Assembly (NCBI GenBank): GCA_037962975.1
Contig: CM075676.1
Span: forward strand, 93,318,001 to 93,382,000
Length of the DNA: 64,000 nt
From: Clitoria ternatea
Taxonomy: Eukaryota > Streptophyta > Magnoliopsida > Fabales > Fabaceae
Reading direction: 5' to 3'
The position numbers were made by a program, and so were the translations under genes. Below are positions 60,972 to 64,000 of this stretch, one piece after another. Within the stretch, counting starts at the first letter, position 1. Each line of letters begins with the position of its first letter. Below the pieces are notes generated by a model. It made no database searches, was not told where the DNA came from, and saw only the letters and a list, made by a program, of their open reading frames with translations.

Positions 60972-61513
60972 ATGCCCAAACAAATTTGTCAAGCTCACCA
61001 TGATACCGATCTGCAAGGATCCTGGTCACGGGAGTAGGGATCCAATGGGTTTGACCAACATTATCATCTACTTCACGTGAATCATTACAGCCATCGTCTG
61101 ATGTCGTGGACTCTGGACCCGTGTGTAGCCCAAATCAATAAATTTAACCCTAAGTTTCACTATATTTTTCTAAATACAAAGTTATAATTTGAAACCTCTT
61201 TAACATTAACTTGATTATATACTAATTAGTTAGGGTTTATTGATAAATTCTATTTTTATTTCCTTAATAGAAATGCAATGTTAAATAGTTTTTAAAAAGG
61301 TATCATAAATAGTAATATGAAAATAATCTTATTTAAAAAAGTTTAAACAAATCCTTTCGTAAATTTATCAATTAAACGAATATGTGATTGATTTAAATGG
61401 TACATACTTGATTTTACTAAAGCAAAATTTTAGTTTCGAGTCGGAAAAATAACTCATTGAGAGAGTTAATCCTACCATGATATAAAGCGTTACGTTACTT
61501 TTAAAGAAGAAAA

Positions 61514-61860
61514 AGGGTCAAATATGTTTTTGGTTTATATGTTTTCATGAATTTTTAGTTTTGGTTACCTAATTATTTTTTATTGGTTTTAGTACTTATA
61601 ATATGTTAAAATTGGTTTATAAAATGTAACACCGTTAACTGCTAATTAAATAAATAGAAATATTATGTCATATATGCCTTATTTTGTCTCTCTAAAGTAT
61701 TCTACTTTTTAATATCTTAAAATGAACTTTATCTTTTTTCTATCAATACTTATGGAAACTAATTTCAATATATTTAATAACATAAAAATTAAAATCAATA
61801 AAAAAATAACTAAAATAAAAAAGTAAGGAATTAATAAAAACATAATGACTAATATCATAT
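61514..61860. mobile_element. Mutator-type MITE relic, copy 3
   Basis: Starts GGGTCAAATATG and shares the interior with the copies at 5772 and 59079 (AATATGTTAAAATTGGTT, ATAACACCGTTAAC-like). The right end is decayed. Confidence 0.55.
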
Positions 61861-63554
61861 TAAAAAAAATCAATCAAACCGAAGTTTTCGGCATGCATCG
61901 TCAATTTGACAGAATTTAAAAATTCCAAGTTGGAATGTGTTTCCTTGAACATGTAGGTGCGCGCGTCGCATGGATGAATTCAAACAAATGCTAACAATCA
62001 ATATATAGAAAAATAGCACCATATGAAATGATTTTTTTTAATCTGATGCGTCCACTTAATTAAAAGGATCTAGTTAGGTTATGAAAGTATAATCTTAAAT
62101 ATTTATATAGAGATTATTTGAAAGTTTGTATAAGTGGATATTAATAATATTTTTAAATAAAAAAATTTATTTTTATTTTTTAACCTATATAAAGTTATAC
62201 TGGTTAAATAAATCCTTCATAAAATATATGGTATAACTATATACATGTATGTATATTAAGAAAATAGTAGGAAAATATTTCAATGGCGATTTCAATTAAA
62301 GGAAAATATTTTCTATTTTTAATCCCTGCTCTTAATATACATATTTTTATTTTTTTCGTAATTAAATAATGTGGATCGATAATGCATAAATCTATTGATA
62401 TTTTCTTTTTCTCTTTGTCTTCATTAATTTTGTTTTGAAGCCACCTATTTACATACCAATTCTCGATGCTAACCCTTATCAGAAAAAGAAGCACTAAGAA
62501 ATTGTTTTGTAATATTTTTTTTAAAATTTAACTTGTGTATTTTTTTTTATGAAATATAGTCTTGTTTAAACTTGAAACAATTATTTTTATCTAAAACTTT
62601 ATTTACAATCTAACCTAATTAACATTATGTTGGGCTATGGATCATTTTATAAAATGTATATTAAAAAGGTAAATAAAGTTGTCGGCTTGTCAAATTCTTT
62701 TAGCAGTAACTTACTTACTTGGATCTATGCAGGGGAGGTTAGGCAAGAAGAGGTGGTAACTGCATCACTACAAGGCAGGGTAGCTTTCTAAGCAAATACT
62801 ATTAAAATGTGTCAATATTCTTTATCCATTACCTGAAAATGCCAGAGACTATTAAGGTTTGCAGATATTTGATATTTTAGGTCTTTGTGGTCAACTTAAA
62901 AGTATGAACTTTGTTCATAAATACAAACCACACTCCATGTTTGACACGTTATGAGAATTCATTATTCTATGTTTTTATGAATTTTTTTTCTTAGAACATA
63001 TCTACTTTATTGATTAACGTCAAAGTAAATGATCTACTACACCACTGTGACAACTTTGTCGATTAATATATACGTGTAGTGTTAGTTTAGTATGTAGTTA
63101 AAGTAACGAGGTTATGAAAAAAAAATAAGGCTAATATTAATCATTTATGTTATTTAAATACAAAACGTGTAGGATTTTTTTTCTTTAACTCTTTGTTTGG
63201 GTTCTCAAAATTTAAACAAACACCCTCGTAATCTTTAAATGATATACCCACTATGCGTGTATTTGGTTATAAAAGCTAACAGCGTTAAGTTAACCAAACA
63301 ACGTTTTTTCTCCGTTAGTTGGACGAGGTTATGTTTGGATGTGCCATCTCCTCTGTTCCGTCCCCAAAACCTCTGTTGGCAGTTGCATAGGCGTACGTGT
63401 AGCTCCGTTTGTACAAGGCAGTTGTGGGCGTCCTCTGTAACATCTCATTTTCTACTCTAATAGAAAATAGATATTAATATATCTTTAATGAGAAATACTT
63501 ACTATTAGTTAGTTTATTATTATTATTATTTTATGAAATTTTGGTATTTATATT
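61861..63554. other. AT-rich intergenic DNA
   Basis: No gene recognised. A TGTAACATCTC at 63436 could be an isolated LTR terminus. 63290-63430 is less AT-rich but has no domain. Confidence 0.45.
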
Positions 63555-64000
63555 TGATCCGGTCCTAACACCGGCCCCCAAGAGCATGGCTTCAATGCCT
63601 TGCCAGATCAGCATTTGGAATAAAGAGAAGTACTCTTCAAATACACTACAAATACTATACGGAGTGCATACCGCCAGGGCAAGTAACGCCGCCAAGGTTC
63701 ATAACTCCGCCCAGGCACGTTACCCCGCCAAGGAACGTAACTCCGTCCAGGCATGTTATTCCGTCAAGGAATGTAACCTCGCCAAAGTTGTTACTCCGCC
63801 AAGCCATAGGCTCAACTCAGGCGGAATACTGAATTTCCCACACTGCGTAGCGAGCCCATACTCACAACCCCGGCACGAGATTGACTCTGTCTTGAGAGGT
63901 TAATAATGGGAATCACGCTGTCACGCATAAAGGGAAATAACAATAAAATATTAAAGCACTAACGCTTTCCAGACAAGTTGTGATACCTACTACAATAATG
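63555..64000 (+). mobile_element. LTR cut by the window end, with CCGCC/CGTTAC minisatellite
   Basis: Starts TGATCCGGTCCTAACACCGG. From about 63685 to 63800 it has an array of ~18-base units alternating AACTCCGCCCAGGCACGTTA and CCCCGCCAAGGAACGTA. The rest lies beyond the window. Confidence 0.6.

Larger units (their letters stand above)
59525..61137 (-). mobile_element. Outer LTR relic, TGATCCGG family, interrupted
   Basis: On the minus strand starts TGATTTGGGCTACACACGGG at 61137. The conserved motif TTGAGCATCAGAGTGTCTTT is at 59648-59667. Split at 59870/60972 by a second LTR. The left end is approximate. Confidence 0.6.

Overview
The window is plant nuclear DNA, most likely from a legume of the Phaseoleae (Vigna/Phaseolus-like). 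This rests on the AT-rich composition, GT/AG-split genes with plant protein families, a Cassandra TRIM carrying a 5S rRNA-like sequence, and dense nested LTR retrotransposon debris; the species is an inference. Only three host genes are supported, all on the minus strand. They are: the first exon of a gamma-glutamyl peptidase-like class I glutamine amidotransferase (427-747, gene running off the left edge); a complete seven-exon LisH/SRP40-C nucleolar-type protein gene (9278-16553) whose last intron holds a degenerate Ty1/copia element; and a single-exon gene for a 67-residue double-CxxC protein (53252-53455).

Layout. 1-0.9 kb: amidotransferase exon and promoter. 0.9-9 kb: intergenic DNA with a solo-LTR candidate, a long LTR relic, and a Mutator-type MITE (9-bp target duplication) split by a solo LTR (5-bp target duplication). 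9-16.6 kb: the LisH/SRP40 gene. 16.9-21.6 kb: LTR relics. 21.9-35.9 kb: a decayed plant transposon ORF (resembling the 'putative gypsy type transposon' family) cut twice, first by a 1.45-kb solo LTR and then by a 10.1-kb, very young LTR retrotransposon. That element (25643-35748) has two 3827-bp LTRs with one difference noticed, a 5-bp target duplication, a Met-initiator-type primer site and no recognisable gag or pol. 36-44 kb: an LTR relic holding a Cassandra element, then a 3.05-kb solo LTR of the young element's family inserted into an older, oppositely oriented LTR of that family. 44-53 kb: mostly intergenic AT-rich DNA, two LTR relics and a GTG/GAT low-complexity block. 54-61 kb: copia and gypsy gene relics (one with an internal inversion), an LTR with CTCGCTTGAGCGAG dyads, and a three-level nest (hAT-type MITE in a solo LTR in an LTR). 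61-64 kb: AT-rich DNA and an LTR cut off by the window end.

Two observations stand out. First, the 2.45-kb interior of the young element carries, antisense to the element, a compact gene-like unit: four CCGTT (AACGG) boxes including a full match to the plant mitosis-specific activator (MSA) consensus, a TATA box, a 49-codon ORF for a one-helix membrane peptide, and an AATAAA downstream. It looks like a captured host gene with its promoter, which the element may be able to multiply. Second, at least four unrelated LTR types each carry several copies of a different short dyad (GTAATCGATTAC, CTCGCTTGAGCGAG, AACCAC-N-GTGGTT, GACGCGTAGCGTC), suggesting a shared architecture with family-specific sequence. 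Boundaries of old LTRs are approximate; LTRs with target duplications are well placed.
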